DNA of 24,011 nt from REEB481 sp964586595 (GCA_964586595.1 CAZPHB010000027.1:1-24011); one strand, 5' to 3'. Numbered from the stretch's first letter, positions 14,428 through 22,323 are shown. Numbers and translations: made by a program. The notes: generated by a model not told the origin, from the letters alone.

Positions 14428-15480
14428 TCAGCGCAAGGTAAGGCGTTGCACCCTGCCGCGGTTTCCGGCCAGCCATAAGAAACGGCCACTTACGGCAACA
14501 GCATTGGCTCCTGCGCTGCTGAAGTGTTCCCAGCTGCGCCCATGGCTGCGGCTCACATTGGTTCCATTGGTTCCCGTACAATAAAAAAATCCGGTTTTGG
14601 GGTCAATGCAGGAACCGCTGCGGTATCCGTTCGGGAAGGAGTCGGCAGGTTCAAACCGTCCGCTGCGCGGATTGCGCCAGGCTGCGGTGGAATCACCTTG
14701 ACGGAAATACTTATAATGCCCACCCAGAACCACCCCGTAATCACCGGCAAGGGTCATCGTATATGCGCCCCAGCCTGTGCCGCCTTTTAAGGGCAATGCC
14801 TGGATGTTCGTGCTGTCGCTGAACAGCACATCCTTGCCTCGGCGGGTGGACGTAAAGAATCTGGGAACGGAACCACCACCGCTCACCCATTGGATCAAAT
14901 GCTGGTTGCCTGCGTGCACATAGGCAATAGAAGTGCCGCTTGCGGCAAAGGCGGCCTCACCATTGAACGCGGGCGGGTTTGGCCAGAATTCCTTCCAGCT
15001 TCGCCCTGCATCGTCTGAAACAAGAAGCAAAAAGCGCAGACTTGTGGTGTCGTGGTGAACGGGCATCGGATCCCCCAGGCAGGCGCCTGTTTTGCCATTG
15101 AAGTCAATGCCATCCAGGAAGATGCCGGGCGTATTGTTTTCATACACCGTGGTCCATTTTTTTCCGCCATTGCGTGTGGAGATGATCACAGCACTGTCGC
15201 CGCTGCTCATGGCTACCGCGCGACGGCGGTTCCAGGCGTGTATGTCCCTGAAGTCGCGGTTGGGGTGGTTTTCAGGCGAACAGTTGATCCAGCTTTTCCC
15301 GGCATTGGCACTGCGGAAGATGCTTCCGTTCGTGCCGCTCACCCAAACTATGTGCTCCTTTGCGGGAAATAAGCCTCGGAAATGTCCGCTGCACAGGCTG
15401 TCGGTTTTCGCGACATCGTATTGAGCACATGCGGGTGCAGTATGCCACAGTACAGCGAAAACCAGGCACCTGAACAACAT
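14428..15480 (-). CDS. Secreted BNR/YCF48-like beta-propeller protein
   Basis: A 350-residue protein with a signal peptide (residues 1-19, cleavage near ACA-Q). It carries repeated propeller blades marked by Asp-box-like phrases: IFRSANAGKSWINC, IISTRNGGKKWTTV, LLVSDDAGRSWKEF and VSRSHGRSWEHF, each S-x-D/N-x-G-x-x-W-like. This pattern is seen in sialidases and in YCF48-like photosystem assembly factors; in Bacteroidota such proteins are often vaguely named 'oxidoreductase'. No catalytic residues of a sialidase are evident, so a binding or scaffold role is more likely. Its ATG is fused to the scoA stop as TGATG, so it is coupled to the plsY-clpS-scoA message. Confidence 0.83.
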   Translation of the reverse strand: MLFRCLVFAVLWHTAPACAQYDVAKTDSLCSGHFRGLFPAKEHIVWVSGTNGSIFRSANAGKSWINCSPENHPNRDFRDIHAWNRRRAVAMSSGDSAVIISTRNGGKKWTTVYENNTPGIFLDGIDFNGKTGACLGDPMPVHHDTTSLRFLLLVSDDAGRSWKEFWPNPPAFNGEAAFAASGTSIAYVHAGNQHLIQWVSGGGSVPRFFTSTRRGKDVLFSDSTNIQALPLKGGTGWGAYTMTLAGDYGVVLGGHYKYFRQGDSTAAWRNPRSGRFEPADSFPNGYRSGSCIDPKTGFFYCTGTNGTNVSRSHGRSWEHFSSAGANAVAVSGRFLWLAGNRGRVQRLTLR

Positions 15481-16181
15481 CAGGAATTGCGTTTGCGGAC
15501 GGTGCGTTGTTCGATGCGTTTTTCGTAGTTGCTGCCCTGGAAGATGCGCTGCACGAAGATGCCGGGAACGTGGATTTCGTTAGGATTCAGGGCGCCGGCA
15601 GGATGCAGCTCTTCCACTTCTGCGATGGTGATTTTTCCGGCCATGGCCATCATGGGGTTGAAGTTGCGGGCCGTTTCCTTGAAGATCAGGTTGCCGTGTG
15701 TATCGCCTTTCCATGCTTTCACAATGGCAAAGTCGGCGTCAAAGGCATATTCCATGAGGTAGGTTTTGCCGTTGAAGATGCGGGTTTCTTTTCCTTCGGC
15801 GACCTCCGTACCCACACCGGCAGGGGTGAAGAAGGCCGGGATTCCGGCGCCGGCAGCGCGGCAGCGTTCGGCCAGGGTGCCCTGAGGAATCAGTTCCACT
15901 TCCAGTTCACCGCTGAGCATCTGCCGCTCAAATTCTTCATTTTCACCAACATAGCTGCTGATCATCTTTTTCACCTGACGTTGCTGCAGCATCAGTCCGA
16001 TGCCGAAATCATCCACGCCGGCATTGTTGGAGATACAGGTAAGGTTTTTTACGCCTTTACGCACCAACGCGTTGATGCTGTTTTCAGGGATTCCGCAGAG
16101 GCCGAACCCACCCAACATCAATGTCATTCCATCGACAACATCGCCCAGCGCTGCATCGGCATCCTTTACGGTTTTGTTCAT
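15480..16181 (-). CDS. scoA: 3-oxoacid CoA-transferase subunit A
   Basis: A 233-residue alpha subunit of family I CoA transferase. The family motif LMLGGFGLCGIPENSINAL lies near the N-terminus, followed by LTCISNNAGVDDFGIG, KKMISSYVGENEEFERQ, the ELIPQGTLAERCRAAGAGIP block and the PNEIHVPGIFVQRI end. It needs the beta subunit (5499-6152) for activity, since the catalytic Glu lies there. ATG at 16181 was chosen over an upstream start at 16220 because the earlier frame adds a basic tail inside clpS. It overlaps clpS by four bases (ATGA) and the propeller gene by one (TGATG). Separation of the two subunit genes by about 9.3 kb is uncommon, since they are usually adjacent. Confidence 0.94.
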   Translation of the reverse strand: MNKTVKDADAALGDVVDGMTLMLGGFGLCGIPENSINALVRKGVKNLTCISNNAGVDDFGIGLMLQQRQVKKMISSYVGENEEFERQMLSGELEVELIPQGTLAERCRAAGAGIPAFFTPAGVGTEVAEGKETRIFNGKTYLMEYAFDADFAIVKAWKGDTHGNLIFKETARNFNPMMAMAGKITIAEVEELHPAGALNPNEIHVPGIFVQRIFQGSNYEKRIEQRTVRKRNS

Positions 16182-16498
16182 ACTTTTTCTTCTATAGTTG
16201 CGGAAAGACCTCGGTCGCACAATGCCTCACAAATGGGCTTCAGCTGATCATAGCCTCCGTGTTTTACGGCGTATTTGCCATTGTTGTGGATGAACCATGC
16301 ACATTGTTCGGCCTGGAAAATGTCGTGGTCGCACAATTGTACGAGGCAGCGAATCACCCAATCGAAGGTGTTCACGTCGTCGTTGTAAATCACAATGGAA
16401 TAGCCATCCTGAACCTCTGATAAAACCAGGAGTTCTTCAGCAGTTTCCTGGTCAGGAATTGCGGCGGTGACGCGGTAAGAGCTTGGCTTTGTTTTCAT
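16178..16498 (-). CDS. clpS: ATP-dependent Clp protease adaptor ClpS
   Basis: A 106-residue adaptor that delivers N-degron substrates to a Clp AAA+ unfoldase in the cytoplasm. The core fold starts at YSIVIYNDDVNTFDWVIRCL (residues 33-52); Asn39, Asp40 and Asp41 correspond to the residues that bind the substrate alpha-amino group, and His71 in FIHNNGKYAV corresponds to the second binding residue. The preceding 32 residues form the flexible N-terminal extension. The start at 16498 gives a 47-base overlap with the plsY 3' end, longer than the usual four-base overlaps around it, so plsY and clpS are tightly coupled. The stop overlaps the scoA start by ATGA. Confidence 0.92.
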   Translation of the reverse strand: MKTKPSSYRVTAAIPDQETAEELLVLSEVQDGYSIVIYNDDVNTFDWVIRCLVQLCDHDIFQAEQCAWFIHNNGKYAVKHGGYDQLKPICEALCDRGLSATIEEKV

Positions 16499-17093
16499 TT
16501 CCGTTCAACAACCTTCTGATGTTCTTCTGGTGTGTCAAAATTACCAAAAGGGCAATACAAATTCCAAAGGCGATGAACAGGGGTTCGTTCCGTTTGAAAA
16601 TCCAGATGATGAGCACCGGAAGCATGATGGCCGCAGAAATGCTGCTCAGGGAAACATAACGTGTGGCGAACAGCATCAGCAGGAATACACCGAGGCAGGC
16701 CAGGGCGCTCAGGTAATGGATGGCGATGAGGATGCCCAACAGCGATGCAATGCCCTTTCCGCCTTTGAAACCTGCAAAAACGGGAAAGAGGTGGCCGAGC
16801 AAAGCTGCCAGCCCGAACAGCAGCTGCAGGTTGATGTAGCGCGCGGTGCCCGGATGTATTTCAGGGAGGTAGCGCACCAAACAGGCGGCGGTAAAGCCCT
16901 TCATGATGTCGAGAAACAAAACAAGAATGCCCGCTTTCTTCCCTAAAACCCTGAATGTATTGGTGGCTCCGGCATTGCCGCTGCCGTATTCACGCACATC
17001 GATGCCGTAATATGCCTTTCCAACCCAAACAGCGCTGGGTACAGAACCGAGCAGGTAAGAAAGCCCTGCCAGAATTACAATCATGCCTATCAT
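16452..17093 (-). CDS. plsY: Glycerol-3-phosphate acyltransferase PlsY
   Basis: A 213-residue, multi-helix inner-membrane enzyme that acylates glycerol-3-phosphate with acyl-phosphate in the first step of phospholipid synthesis. All family motifs are visible: GSVPSAVWVGK in helix 1, GSGNAGATNTFRVLGKKAG (motif 1), and GHLFPVFAGFKGGKGIAS (motifs 2-3). ATG at 17093 was chosen; an ATG at 17084 is possible, and an upstream TTG at 17123 is less likely. GTGGGGG just before 17093 could act as a weak ribosome site. It heads the plsY-clpS-scoA-propeller run and overlaps clpS by 47 bases. A TATTTTTG box (17128-17121) lies upstream. Confidence 0.93.
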   Translation of the reverse strand: MIGMIVILAGLSYLLGSVPSAVWVGKAYYGIDVREYGSGNAGATNTFRVLGKKAGILVLFLDIMKGFTAACLVRYLPEIHPGTARYINLQLLFGLAALLGHLFPVFAGFKGGKGIASLLGILIAIHYLSALACLGVFLLMLFATRYVSLSSISAAIMLPVLIIWIFKRNEPLFIAFGICIALLVILTHQKNIRRLLNGNENKAKLLPRHRRNS

Positions 17094-17120
17094 ATCCCCC
17101 ACGAAGTCTGTTACAAAGGG

Positions 17121-17128
17121 CAAAAATA
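17121..17128 (-). promoter_or_regulatory. Candidate -7 element of the plsY run
   Basis: On the minus strand this reads TATTTTTG, a full match to TAnnTTTG, 27 bases before the chosen plsY ATG. No good -33 element is seen at 19-21 bp upstream. Confidence 0.35.
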
Positions 17129-17173
17129 TAATATTGGCTTAATTTTAGGCTCCGGTTTGCCTAAATTGTCCCT

Positions 17174-17857
17174 GTGAAAGTTCATTTACACCCTGGCCTT
17201 TGGCTCATAATTGGACTGGGTGCGCTGTATTCATGCAAGCGCAACGATACCCAGCCCAAGCCCATCGCGGATTTTTCGCTTTCTGACACCCTGATACGCG
17301 AAGGCGATACCATCCGGGTTGAAAATTTGAGTAAACATGCAAAGTCGCAGCTTTGGTACCTGAATGGTGTGCTTTGGAGTGAGGCGCTCGCACCGGTATG
17401 GTTGCCGGTACAGTCCGGGCGTTATGAAATGGAATTGCATGCCATCGGTGAACAGGGGCAACATGAAGTTTTGAAGAAGGAATTCAACGTGCTTCCGGAT
17501 ACCGTATGGCGGCTGACGGAACACGCCACGAAAATATGGAAGGCTGTTTCGCTGCTCTATGCCGGCAATGAGATGATTCAGTTTCCTTGTCAACAGGATG
17601 ATGAGGTTCGTTTTTCTTATGGCCAGAACTACGATTACAGCTTCACCGAAGGAAAGGATACCTGTACTCCCGGAACATACCTGATTCCCATGCCGCAAAA
17701 AGGCACCTGGCGCTACGATTCCAAGCGCAGGGAGTTGAATTGCATGGTCACGGAACCGGCACCGCTATTGCTTTCTTTTAATATAGACTCACTTTCCAGG
17801 AGCTATTTTAAAGGAACCGATGCACGAAATACTGCAGTGCTTACCCTGAAGCATTGA
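17174..17857 (+). CDS. Lipoprotein with PKD-like N-terminal domain, function unknown
   Basis: A 227-residue protein starting at GTG 17174. The signal region MKVHLHPGLWLIIGLGALYS ends in Cys21, giving a lipobox A-L-Y-S-C. Residues 30-105 (PIADFSLSDTLIREGDTIRV, then SQLWYLNGVLWSE) look like a PKD/Ig-like fold as found in gliding- and T9SS-related cell-surface proteins. The C-terminal half contains aromatic-rich strands (VRFSYGQNYDYSFTEG, GTWRYDSKRRELNC), with no catalytic motif. It is divergent from plsY and convergent with the DUF4199 gene. A TAAATTGT box ends four bases before the GTG. I do not recognise a named family for the C-terminal part. Confidence 0.75.
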   Translation: MKVHLHPGLWLIIGLGALYSCKRNDTQPKPIADFSLSDTLIREGDTIRVENLSKHAKSQLWYLNGVLWSEALAPVWLPVQSGRYEMELHAIGEQGQHEVLKKEFNVLPDTVWRLTEHATKIWKAVSLLYAGNEMIQFPCQQDDEVRFSYGQNYDYSFTEGKDTCTPGTYLIPMPQKGTWRYDSKRRELNCMVTEPAPLLLSFNIDSLSRSYFKGTDARNTAVLTLKH

Positions 17858-17860
17858 GGT

Positions 17861-17874
17861 GCAGCCACGGCTGC
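17861..17874. terminator. Weak convergent hairpin between 17174-17857 and DUF4199
   Basis: GCAGCC and GGCTGC form a 6-bp stem with a 2-nt loop inside the 19-bp space between two converging genes. There is no T-run on either side, so terminator function is uncertain. Confidence 0.3.
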
Positions 17875-17876
17875 GT

Positions 17877-18416
17877 TTAATCGAGGTATTCAGGTTTCTG
17901 TTTTTCCCTCAGGAAGGCAGCTGCGATGGCGGAAATTACCGCGCCTATCAGGCTGGTGATCAAAAGACCGCGCAGCATGCCCATGGGTTGATATTGTTCG
18001 TAGGGATCGGCGGCTTCCATCTTGTCCAGGGATTTTTGAATTTCCTCCTCCGGAGCGCCGAAGGCTACCATGAATTCTTCTGTTTTTTCAATGGCAATGG
18101 CTTTTTGGGCAACGGGCAGCTGAGGATCCACCACACGTACCATGAACTGGTTGAAGGTGGTGTTTACCAACCAGGATATGCCGAAGAACAACAATCCGCT
18201 GAAGAAGGCTTCCCTGAAAGGAAATCTGCCGGTCATCTGCTTGCGGTCGGCCTTTACGCCCAATACCAGCAACAACAATGAAATGACGAAGGCGCTGCCT
18301 GTGTATCTCAGGGAGAACATGGAATCCAGGCTGCCGGTAAGGTACACTACGAGGAAAAGGATGATTCCGGCGAAGCCTGAAATCAGGCCGTAAAACAATG
18401 ATGGTCTGTTGTTCAT
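17877..18416 (-). CDS. DUF4199 membrane protein
   Basis: A 179-residue inner-membrane protein with about four transmembrane helices: residues 7-27 (LFYGLISGFAGIILFLVVYL), 38-54, 70-85, and 148-170 (LRGLLITSLIGAVISAIAAA). A long extramembrane loop carries charged helices (EKTEEFMVAFGAPEEEIQKS). The DUF4199 layout, with GRFPFREAFFSGLLFFGISW and the C-terminal helix pair, is recognisable. Its function is unknown. In Bacteroidota it is often found after a dihydroorotase-like gene, as here, 8 bp downstream, so it is almost certainly in the same operon. Confidence 0.86.
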   Translation of the reverse strand: MNNRPSLFYGLISGFAGIILFLVVYLTGSLDSMFSLRYTGSAFVISLLLLVLGVKADRKQMTGRFPFREAFFSGLLFFGISWLVNTTFNQFMVRVVDPQLPVAQKAIAIEKTEEFMVAFGAPEEEIQKSLDKMEAADPYEQYQPMGMLRGLLITSLIGAVISAIAAAFLREKQKPEYLD

Positions 18417-18423
18417 TTGGTTT

Positions 18424-19701
18424 TTAGGATATATGGGCTGTTATGCGGCCCTCATTCACGGTGATTATGGCTTTCCCGATGCAGTTTCTGCCCCAAAGCG
18501 GGTTGTTGATGCCTTTGCTTTGGTTGTCTGCCTGATTTGGAATCCATGTGGCTTCCGGCTGAAATAAAGTGAGCTTCGCGGGCATGCCTGTATCAATGAT
18601 CAGCGGCGACATCCCCAGAACCTTTCGCGGTCCGTGGGCAAGCAGTTGTACCCATTGAGCCGGAAGTAAACGCCCTGTTCCACCCATACAGGCTGACACG
18701 ATTTGCAAGGTGTTGGCGCCATAAGCGGCGTAGTCCCACTCTACAAACTTCTGTTCCTGGTTGCGCGGCTGATGGTTGCTCACCACGGCGTCAATGGTTC
18801 CATCAAGCAGTCCTTCGATCAGGGCTTCCCGGTCTGTCGCAGCACGCAGTGGTGGCATGGTTTTCAGGTTGGTGTCGAAATGTTCCAATTCGGTATCGTC
18901 GAACAACAGGTTTAATGCCGGAACGCTTGTACTCACGGCCTGTCCTGCCAGCTTTGCGGCCCGAATAAGCTGAACGCTTTCCGCACATGAAATTCTGGAA
19001 ATATGCACCGGAACATCCAGGTGCTTTGCGATACGCAGCGTTGCTGCTACTGCAATTTCTTCTGCAAGGGATGGGATGCCTTTCAATCCGAGCATGGTGG
19101 ATTGCAATCCTTCATGAACGCTGCTGTTGCCGGCGATGCCCTGGTCCAGGCAGGTGTGAAAGAGCACCAGGTTGCGCTGGCTTGCGTATTGCATGAGCCG
19201 CATCAGCATGCCGTGGTCGTGCAGCGGATTGTTGCCATTGGTAAACGCCACCGCACCACCCTGATGCATTTCGAATAAAGCGTCGAGGTCTTTTCCCGCC
19301 AAACCCAGGGTGCTGCTGCCTAAAGGATGAAGTGCTGCATGCGCTGCCGCCCTGTGATGCGATTTGATGTAGCGCACCACCGAAGCTTGATCGGCAGCAG
19401 GTTGCTTCCCGCCAAGCACACATACATCCGTAAAGCCACCATGTGCCGCAGCTTTTGCCAGATGTTCCAGGTCTTCCGTCCATTCTTCGCCGGGATCCGG
19501 ACAGGTTGCGTACAGGTCAAGCCAACCCGGCGAGAGCCATGCCCTTTGTGCATCGAAGGTTGCTACACCTTCCAGGTCTGTTCCTATGGCGGCAATCATC
19601 CCATTCCGGATGCCAACATCCACAGTTTGGTTGGCATGAACAGATGCCGGATCGGCAATTTGTGCATTGGAAATGACCAGGTCGAATTTAGGGTTGGACA
19701 T
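18424..19701 (-). CDS. Dihydroorotase-like protein lacking metal-site residues
   Basis: A 425-residue amidohydrolase-fold protein close to class I dihydroorotases (pyrimidine synthesis, closing of carbamoyl-aspartate). Homology is plain in SPGWLDLYATCPDPGEEW and PPLRAATDREALIEGLLDGT. Key residues are changed: the DxHxH motif reads D62-L-Y64-A-T66, so both His metal ligands are lost, and the catalytic Asp of the DHAP motif is Asn309 (SNHQPRNQE). His182 and His233 remain. It is therefore probably not a working hydrolase; known precedents are the inactive PyrC' chains that bind and support aspartate transcarbamoylase. ATG at 19701 was chosen, overlapping the BatA gene by 14 bases; an earlier start at 19728 is possible. 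DUF4199 follows 8 bp after it. Confidence 0.88.
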   Translation of the reverse strand: MSNPKFDLVISNAQIADPASVHANQTVDVGIRNGMIAAIGTDLEGVATFDAQRAWLSPGWLDLYATCPDPGEEWTEDLEHLAKAAAHGGFTDVCVLGGKQPAADQASVVRYIKSHHRAAAHAALHPLGSSTLGLAGKDLDALFEMHQGGAVAFTNGNNPLHDHGMLMRLMQYASQRNLVLFHTCLDQGIAGNSSVHEGLQSTMLGLKGIPSLAEEIAVAATLRIAKHLDVPVHISRISCAESVQLIRAAKLAGQAVSTSVPALNLLFDDTELEHFDTNLKTMPPLRAATDREALIEGLLDGTIDAVVSNHQPRNQEQKFVEWDYAAYGANTLQIVSACMGGTGRLLPAQWVQLLAHGPRKVLGMSPLIIDTGMPAKLTLFQPEATWIPNQADNQSKGINNPLWGRNCIGKAIITVNEGRITAHIS

Positions 19702-21679
19702 GTGCCGGTTTGTTTCTTTTAGGTGCAAGTAAAATCATTTCTGCCATCAGTAAAAGGGCAATGATGATGGCCATCCAGCGGATGGGTTTCTGTGCAGCTG
19801 GTCCTCGGAAGTTGCTGCCGCTGTCGTTGCTGAGTGCAGCGCCTGCTTCACTGGCCAGGTTCCGCAAATCCGTTTCGGAAATCGGTTCAGGATTGGATTC
19901 GGTGCGGGGTACATTCAATGCAAGGAATCCTGCTTCTGTTCCATTGGGCCTGAGCAAGCGGTAGATTCCCGGCTCATTCACCGAAGAACCCGCATAAAAT
20001 CGAATTTTAGATTCAAACGGTACTGCTTCCGCAATGCGCTTTTGCCCATTGAATTCCAGGTTCCAGGTTTTACCTTCTTCCATGCGGCCCTCCAGTTCCA
20101 GGTATTTGCCATCGCCCACTGTGAGGTACAACGGCTGCGGATGGGTTCTGCGGATGGCTGCATTGATGAGCAGTGTGAGCGGAAGGGCGCCGTTCAGGAA
20201 AGAACTGTTGGATGCGGTCCAGGGCATGGTGAATAAAAGGATGCCGCCTTGTTCTGTTTTTCGGTACAAAACAGCAGGATTGCCGTCGCGGAACGACAGG
20301 AGGTTTTCTGCATAACCCAAGCTTCCCCCGGTAGGGAAATACTGCATGCATGAACCCAGTGCCGCATCTTCATTCTTTCGCACAAATACTTCGCGCAGCA
20401 AAGGGTGGTCGTAAGCAGGAGCGCCGGTAAACATTGTTCCCTGTTGCATGGGTTGCAACTCAGGGAATCCCAACAGGCGCAAACCGGCACTTAATTGATT
20501 GCTTTGCGCGGCTTCGTGGGGAATAAGCACACAGGTGGTTCCTTTGTTGCTTTGTTCCAGTATTTGTTGTGCTTCCCTGGTATCCAGGCTGTTTAGGCTG
20601 CTGAAGATGCGCAGCCCCTGTGCCGATCCGGTATCGCGAAAAACGGATGCGCTGTTCAACATGGCCTGCAACCAGCGGTTTGTGCTGCCAATAACTTCTG
20701 TAGCACCAGTACCGGCAGGCCAGATGGAGAAATGTAATTGGTTGTCGAAGGGAAAACCTTCATCTGCAGTGCTCAGGCTAAACGTATGAATTCCTGATGC
20801 TGCAGCACCTTGGGCCTGTATGGCCCCATTCATGCTGGAATGCGCCGGAATCAACATGCTGACACTGCTGATGGCTGTATTTCCCTGCTTCAGCTGTATG
20901 CTCAGGTCATTGAGGTCCTGGTCGCCGTGATTCGTTGCAGAAAAACGCAGCTTTATGGTGCGATCTGCCGGCAAGTAAGGCGCTTCAAGCCAAACAGAGT
21001 CAATGCTGATGTTGGCTTGTGAGGGGGTAGGTAAGGTCATCCATGTGGTTTGGATGTCGGGGGATTTTAAGGACGTCCATCCAATGGACAGGTTCTTCCT
21101 GAAATCGCTGATCAGGTATGCGTGTTTTTGCGATACCGACTGTGTTTGCAGCAATTGCTGGAATCGTTTTTGGATTTGGATGAGGGTAAGACCGGATGGA
21201 TGTAAAGTTGTTTCGTCAATCCATGCAAGGCAAGAGCTGGCATTTCCAAAGAAAAGTGGCCTGAAGGGGTCGTTGGTGATGAGGCAAAAGCGCGTTGCAG
21301 GAGCGTAACTGCGTACAATGTTTCTTGCCAATTGACGTGCTTGCTCAAACAATTGGGAATGCTGTTGGATGGCCGACATGCTGTAGCTGTTGTCCAGGTA
21401 AATACACACTGCTTCAGGACCTTTGGGCCTGTCGGCTTTTTTGAAGAAGTCGGGTTGTGAAAATGCCAAAACCAACAGCAGCAATGCGAGTACACGCAAA
21501 CTCAATACGATGCGGTGCAGTAAGGTTTTCTGCCTCGCGCGTTGCATTACAATTTGCTGCAGCAGGCGCACATTGGAGAAAACTACTTTTTGATAACGCC
21601 GCAGTTGAAACAGATGCACGATGACCGGAACTGCAAGGGCGGTCAATCCAATCAGAAACCAAGGGTTATTCCAATGCAT
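19688..21679 (-). CDS. BatA-domain/VWA membrane protein
   Basis: A 663-residue protein with the BatA N-terminal domain (PF07584-like): NNPWFLIGLTALAVPVIVHL followed by FQLRRYQKVVFSNVRLLQQI and a second helix at about 57-74. A VWA-like domain follows, with the metal-site motif D96-N-S98-Y-S100 (YLDNSYSMS) and LISDFRKN as the later acidic position. The middle is beta-rich and possibly periplasmic; a final helix (RWMAIIIALLLMAEMILLA) lies near the C-terminus, before a basic tail. Such proteins are linked to aerotolerance operons and membrane complexes, but this member's role is unknown. ATG at 21679 was chosen, giving the typical start M-x-W/F-x-N-P; a TTG at 21691 is less likely. TAACTTTG lies nine bases upstream (21696-21689). 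Confidence 0.88.
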   Translation of the reverse strand: MHWNNPWFLIGLTALAVPVIVHLFQLRRYQKVVFSNVRLLQQIVMQRARQKTLLHRIVLSLRVLALLLLVLAFSQPDFFKKADRPKGPEAVCIYLDNSYSMSAIQQHSQLFEQARQLARNIVRSYAPATRFCLITNDPFRPLFFGNASSCLAWIDETTLHPSGLTLIQIQKRFQQLLQTQSVSQKHAYLISDFRKNLSIGWTSLKSPDIQTTWMTLPTPSQANISIDSVWLEAPYLPADRTIKLRFSATNHGDQDLNDLSIQLKQGNTAISSVSMLIPAHSSMNGAIQAQGAAASGIHTFSLSTADEGFPFDNQLHFSIWPAGTGATEVIGSTNRWLQAMLNSASVFRDTGSAQGLRIFSSLNSLDTREAQQILEQSNKGTTCVLIPHEAAQSNQLSAGLRLLGFPELQPMQQGTMFTGAPAYDHPLLREVFVRKNEDAALGSCMQYFPTGGSLGYAENLLSFRDGNPAVLYRKTEQGGILLFTMPWTASNSSFLNGALPLTLLINAAIRRTHPQPLYLTVGDGKYLELEGRMEEGKTWNLEFNGQKRIAEAVPFESKIRFYAGSSVNEPGIYRLLRPNGTEAGFLALNVPRTESNPEPISETDLRNLASEAGAALSNDSGSNFRGPAAQKPIRWMAIIIALLLMAEMILLAPKRNKPAHVQP

Positions 21680-21870
21680 CGTGAATGGCAAAGTTAAGTC
21701 GAAGAATCATGATGCNNNNNNNNNNNNNNNNNNNNNNNNNNNNNNNNNNNNNNNNNNNNNNNNNNNNNNNNNNNNNNNNNNNNNNNNNNNNNNNNNNNNN
21801 NNNNNNNNNNNNNNNAAGGGTTATTCCAATGCATCGTGAATGGCAAAGTTAAGTCGAAGAATCATGATGC
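21661..21870. other. Scaffold gap (N 21716-21815) flanked by an identical 55-bp sequence
   Basis: Bases 21661-21715 are repeated exactly at 21816-21870, on either side of exactly 100 N. A perfect 55-base match at two contig ends is what a k-mer assembler leaves when it fails to join them. The true sequence is then most likely continuous, with one copy of the 55 bases and no missing DNA. The second copy, including the apparent BatA start region, should not be annotated. Confidence 0.9.
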
Positions 21871-21900
21871 CGGTAGCCTGCCGGTTGCGGTTGTTTCTGC

Positions 21901-22137
21901 GGATTAGCGCTTCGCGCAGAACCCTTTTAGGGGGAAGCTAAATCAGGAAAACCTGTGGCTGCTGCGCATCCACGGTTTGGGATTAGCGCTTCGCGCAGAT
22001 CCCTTGTTGGGGGAAGCTAAAACATCAAAACCGGTGGCTGCTGCGCATCCACGGTTTGGGATTAGCGCTTCGCGCAGAACCCTTTTGGGGGGAAGCTAAA
22101 ACAGGAAAACCTGTGGCTGCTGCGCATCCACGGTTTT
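21901..22137. repeat. 79-bp tandem repeat, three units
   Basis: Units start at 21901, 21980 and 22059 with GGATTAGCGCTTCGCGCAGA and differ at only a few bases. Each can fold into short hairpins: TTAGC with GCTAA, CAGG-AAAA-CCTG (units 1 and 3) and GTGG with CCAC. The last unit ends where the sequence turns into T-rich DNA before the terminator. No reading frame is credible. This, with the gap, is all I see between BatA and the tRNA. Confidence 0.92.
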
Positions 22138-22190
22138 TTCAAGAAACAGCCTCGCTTGAACGCTGTTGCGTTCAGACTCGCCTGTTCATG

Positions 22191-22217
22191 AAAAAACCTC
22201 CGCAGGCGGAGGTTTTT
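22191..22217 (-). terminator. Terminator downstream of tRNA-Ser
   Basis: A perfect 12-bp inverted repeat (arms 22192-22203 and 22206-22217) with AAAAACCTCCGC and its complement and a 2-nt spacer. On the minus strand it ends in a T-run, nine bases after the mature tRNA end. The arms are T-rich on both sides, so it could act in both directions. Confidence 0.88.
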
Positions 22218-22225
22218 CTGTTTTG

Positions 22226-22312
22226 CGGAAAGAGGGGGATTCGAACCCCCGATACAGTTTCCCGTATACATGCTTTCCAGGCATGCCCGTTCGACCGCTC
22301 CGGCATCTTTCC
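22226..22312 (-). tRNA. tRNA-Ser, anticodon GGA
   Basis: An 87-nt tRNA on the minus strand. The acceptor stem pairs GGAAAGA with TCTTTCC, followed by discriminator G. The anticodon stem CATGC/GCATG encloses the loop CTGGAAA, giving anticodon GGA (22278-22276), which reads UCC and UCU. The long variable arm (ATAC/GTAT stem) is typical of serine. The T-arm is GGGGG-TTCGAAT-CCCCC. CCA is not encoded (the genome reads CA only). TAACTTTG (22331-22324), a full -7 match, lies 11 bases before the tRNA and overlaps the tatD stop, so it may have its own promoter. Confidence 0.97.
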
Positions 22313-22323
22313 TTTAAAGGGCT

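Noticed and set aside
21816..21870. Second copy of the BatA start region as a duplicated gene end
   Set aside because: Exact 55-bp identity at the edge of a 100-N gap is better explained by overlapping contig ends.
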